From Methanomicrobiales archaeon (GTDB taxonomy: Archaea > Halobacteriota > Methanomicrobia > Methanomicrobiales > JACTUA01): DNA of 8,484 bases. Numbering within the stretch: the stretch's first letter is position 1; each line of letters opens with the position of its first letter. Where the stretch lies: positions 1-8,484 of the forward strand of contig JAJRDF010000056.1 of NCBI GenBank assembly GCA_028678555.1, in the 5' to 3' direction. This document shows, one piece after another, positions 5,758 to 8,484 of this stretch. A program made the position numbers and the translations under genes. The notes beneath the pieces are model-generated. The model searched no databases and had not been told where the DNA came from. It saw only the letters and a list, made by a program, of their open reading frames with translations.

Positions 5758-8484
5758 CTACCAGAGGCGGCTCCCTGCTGACATCGGCCTCTGTGCGGGG
5801 ATCAGGATGATCCTGTCGAACCGGAAGAGGTGGACGATCAGGTTCAGGCCCGCGGTGGCGATGAAGATCCAGGCGCTGAGCCAGAGTGGGCCTCCGGTGA
5901 GAGCCGAGAAGGTGGCCCAGAGGTACGCGGAGAGGCTGATGAGGTACAGGAACACCCAGGGCCGGAACGCCTTCACGGGAACCCCGCGCCGCAGGGTGAT
6001 GCCGACCCCTCCGATGAGGAAAATGGCCACCACGAATTCCAGTACATGGGTCTGCGCCATGGATGCCGCCCAGAAGATCACGCCGGTGATGGTGGTGAGC
6101 GGCGTCCGGGGCACCTGTTTCGGGGCCGCCTGGAGGGTGGGGACCGCCTGCGGCGGGGCGGTCACCGGCACCGGCCAGGAGAAGAGCGCATGGAGGGAGA
6201 AATGGGAGACGGTGGCGGTGACGGTGTGCGCGGCATCGTCCTGCCGGGTGGGGAGCACCTCCCATGGTTCGCCTTCGCCCCGGCGGGAGAGGATCTGGTA
6301 CCGGGTGGCATCCTGCCACCGGGACGGGTCCACCCGGAACTGCACCTCCGCGGGCGGATCAAAGCCCACCCCTTCAGGCTGCAGGTCATAGGCGATCCCG
6401 GTATACGTGTAGTAACTCCCATCCGGCGGGGAGATGGAGACTGCCCCGGCGGGGAGCACCGATATCTCCTGGACGGGGAGTCCCTGTTCGCGGGTGAGCC
6501 GGGTCGCCGGGGCGATGGTGAGGGAAGCCTGTTCATCGGAAGACGTGAGGAGGAACGGGCTGATGGTGACCCCGCTGTCGGTGAGCTCCGGGCGGCCGGT
6601 CTCCCGGAACCGGGCCGGTTCGGCCGGTTCGGCCGGTGCGGCGGGCCGGGGGGCCGACGTGGGGAATCCCTCGGGGTGGTCATTGCTGGTGCTCCCGGTC
6701 TGCGTATGGGCACTGGCCGATAGCACCAGCAGCTGGAAGGGGTTACCGGAGCCCGAGGTGGAGGCAAGGGCGAAGCGGGAGAGGCCCTTCGGGGACTCGT
6801 ACAGGAAGAAGTCGATCCCGGTGGAAGAGTCGGTGACCTGGCTCCGGTACCTCAATCCCTGCCGGGTGCCGTCATCTCCGAGGCGCAGCAGGGTCATGTT
6901 CCCCTGGCTGCCGTACCGTTCCACCCAGGAGGATCTGGCCGACAGGTTCAGGGTGGCACCCCGTACACCGGAGAGGTTCGCTGTGGAGAAGTCCACCGTG
7001 TAAGCCACCGCCAGGATACTCGCGTAGTTGGCATCGTAGGCAGCCTGCAGGAACCGCGGGTAATCCGTTCCCGTGACGTTCTCCCAGACCGTGGCATCGA
7101 CCGTGGCGAGCACCGGGTACCGCGACAGGTTGAGCGCGTAGGTAATCTCCAGGTCCCGGCCTGTTCCCTCGCTGAACGTGGCCGGCCTGAGGGGGAGGCT
7201 CTCCAGCATCACATCCGTGACGGTTCCGGTGAGGGTCCCGTCCCCCATGTCCGAGAAACCGGTTTCCCGGGCCTGCAGGGTGATCCTGCCCCAGCCGGTG
7301 GCAGGGTCGGGGACCACCGAGACGACCGTGGGATCCGCCGCAGGATCAAAGGTGATGAAGGTGAAGCGGGAGGGATCCAGGTACACGCACTGGATACCAC
7401 CGCATTCTTCCACCGTGAGTCCTCCAACGTCGGAAGTGGCTTCGGCCCGGGTGCCGTTGAGCACCTCGATGGGTGTGGCGATCAGGGCAGAATTCTCGCC
7501 AAAGAGGTTCCCGGCGGTCAGGTTCACGGTATAGGAACCGCCGGCGGCATAGGTATGGCCGGGATGCTGCTGAGTGGAGGTTCCCCCGTCGCCGAAGTCC
7601 CAGGACCATTCATCCGGGCTCCCGGTCGATGTGTCGGTGAACTGGACGGTGAGCGGAGTGATTCCGTACATCGGGTCTGCAGTGAAGGAGGGAGACGGGG
7701 GGGACCCGGCATGGATGAAGTCATCGATGGCTGCCCGGGACCTCCCCACGGGACTGGAGATGGTGAGGGTCACCGGATAAGTGCCGCCGTCGTCATAGGT
7801 ATAAAGAGGACTCTGCTCACCGGAGGTCCCGCCGTCCCCGAAGTCCCACCGCCAGGTGGCAGGATCCCCCGTGGACCCGTCGGTGAACTGGACGGTGAGC
7901 GGGGACTCACCGATGGTCACATTCGCAGAGAATGCCGCCACGGGCGCGGCGAGATCGGTCTCGCGTGTGGCCAGCCAGATGTCGGCCATCCCGTTCCGGT
8001 AATCGGTCCAGGCAACCCGGTTGCCGTCGATGGAGGGGAAGATCTGTTCGTTCGGGTCATCCACCAGCCGCACCTCCTCACGGCTGGTGAGATCATAGAC
8101 GTAGAGATCGGTATTCCCGTTCCGGTTATCTTCCCAGACAATCCGGCCTTCGGATATCACCGGTGGATTTAAGGCCGACCCCCCGCTGGTGATGCTCCCG
8201 GTCTCATCGGTCTCCAGGTCCAGATAGGAGATATCGGAGGAGCCATAGGGTCCGTTCAGCCAGGACACGACCGGACCGCTGATGGCAGGGCTGCTCTGGT
8301 ACTCCGGAGGTGAACCGATACCCTCCGTTACATTGGTGACGGTATCATGCAGCTGGAGATCACAATCATCCACCCCGCAGACCTGCCAGACGATCCGGGT
8401 GCCGGAGATAGCGGGATTGTTCTCATTCCCCGGATCAGTCGTTATCTGCGTTTCTTCTCCCGTCAGGAGATCGTACACGTAGAT
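5758..8484 (-). CDS. PKD-domain surface protein with propeller repeats and multi-helix membrane end (5' end outside window)
   Basis: The frame is open from the right edge to TAG at 5758, giving 908 visible residues; the N-terminus and any signal peptide are missing. Numbering is from the edge. Residues 1-175 hold TolB-like propeller repeats with a PAISG/PSIDG motif at 24, 66, 108 and 150, an exact 42-residue period, and copies of the type NRNGNTDLYVYDL. Two PKD domains follow, each with WDFGDGGTS (213-221 and 295-303). A beta-rich region (about 343-590) ends in a segment like the PGF-pre-PGF domain (FFLYESPKGLSRFALAS). A Pro/Ala/Glu linker (610-625) and another domain ending VSHFSLHALF (759-768) come next. 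Residues 795-890 hold three to four hydrophobic helices. Many N-x-S/T sites suggest glycosylation. It is probably an envelope adhesion or sensing protein; internal starts such as GTG at 8478 are not the real start. Confidence 0.88.
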   Translation of the reverse strand: MYVYDLLTGEETQITTDPGNENNPAISGTRIVWQVCGVDDCDLQLHDTVTNVTEGIGSPPEYQSSPAISGPVVSWLNGPYGSSDISYLDLETDETGSITSGGSALNPPVISEGRIVWEDNRNGNTDLYVYDLTSREEVRLVDDPNEQIFPSIDGNRVAWTDYRNGMADIWLATRETDLAAPVAAFSANVTIGESPLTVQFTDGSTGDPATWRWDFGDGGTSGEQSPLYTYDDGGTYPVTLTISSPVGRSRAAIDDFIHAGSPPSPSFTADPMYGITPLTVQFTDTSTGSPDEWSWDFGDGGTSTQQHPGHTYAAGGSYTVNLTAGNLFGENSALIATPIEVLNGTRAEATSDVGGLTVEECGGIQCVYLDPSRFTFITFDPAADPTVVSVVPDPATGWGRITLQARETGFSDMGDGTLTGTVTDVMLESLPLRPATFSEGTGRDLEITYALNLSRYPVLATVDATVWENVTGTDYPRFLQAAYDANYASILAVAYTVDFSTANLSGVRGATLNLSARSSWVERYGSQGNMTLLRLGDDGTRQGLRYRSQVTDSSTGIDFFLYESPKGLSRFALASTSGSGNPFQLLVLSASAHTQTGSTSNDHPEGFPTSAPRPAAPAEPAEPARFRETGRPELTDSGVTISPFLLTSSDEQASLTIAPATRLTREQGLPVQEISVLPAGAVSISPPDGSYYTYTGIAYDLQPEGVGFDPPAEVQFRVDPSRWQDATRYQILSRRGEGEPWEVLPTRQDDAAHTVTATVSHFSLHALFSWPVPVTAPPQAVPTLQAAPKQVPRTPLTTITGVIFWAASMAQTHVLEFVVAIFLIGGVGITLRRGVPVKAFRPWVFLYLISLSAYLWATFSALTGGPLWLSAWIFIATAGLNLIVHLFRFDRIILIPAQRPMSAGSRLW
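6613..6637. repeat. 9-bp tandem repeat encoding a Pro-Ala-Glu linker
   Basis: GGCCGGTTC is repeated at 6613-6621 and 6622-6630, with a partial third copy to 6637. On the minus strand it gives PAEPAEPA, a flexible linker between domains of the surface protein. Confidence 0.8.

Noticed and set aside
5731..5810. A plus-strand GGTGAT followed by ATG, looking like a ribosome site with a short ORF.
   Set aside because: The reading frame stops after about 22 codons and runs antisense to the surface protein; the repeated element fits a minus-strand promoter better.
1..8484. CRISPR arrays, tRNA or rRNA genes, insertion sequences.
   Set aside because: No regular spacer-repeat pattern, no cloverleaf or rRNA signature and no transposase or terminal repeats were found on either strand.

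Overview
The window looks like chromosome of a GC-rich euryarchaeon, most likely a methanogen of the Methanomicrobia/Methanomicrobiales. This rests on protein types rather than a marker gene: a PKD-domain surface protein ending in membrane helices, paired HEAT-repeat membrane proteins of a style common in that group, and an archaeal family B polymerase relative. No rRNA, tRNA, CRISPR array or insertion sequence was seen. Every supportable gene lies on the minus strand, so transcription runs from high to low coordinates.

Right part (8484-3751): the C-terminal 908 residues of a large surface protein with a propeller-like repeat, two PKD domains, two further beta-rich domains and a multi-helix membrane end. 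It is followed by two adjacent paralogues (327 and 319 aa), each with HEAT repeats and a C-terminal TM2-like membrane module. These two are 11 bp apart and clearly form one transcription unit.

Middle (3750-2850): a glycerophosphodiester phosphodiesterase gene sits between an 81-bp GC-rich spacer holding a perfect hairpin and a 133-bp spacer holding an AT-rich island.

Left part (2849-1): three overlapping genes that look like one translationally coupled unit. They are a RecA/RadA-like protein that has lost its Walker A loop but ends in a PCNA-binding (PIP-box-like) peptide, a small charged protein, and a family B DNA polymerase homologue that runs off the left edge. The polymerase keeps motif A, but its catalytic motif C reads HGIVDC where active enzymes have YGDTDS, and its exonuclease motifs are eroded. 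It matches the described group of apparently inactivated archaeal PolB paralogues (PolB2-like). My inference is that the trio is an archaeal counterpart of the bacterial ImuA-ImuB-DnaE2 damage-tolerance cassette: a degenerate recombinase, a small partner and an altered polymerase, tied to the sliding clamp. This is the most interesting system here.

A 13-base element, TACCTTTATCACC on the minus strand, occurs 23-24 nt upstream of the start codons of both the RecA-like gene and the first HEAT gene. It suggests shared promoter architecture with very short or absent leaders.
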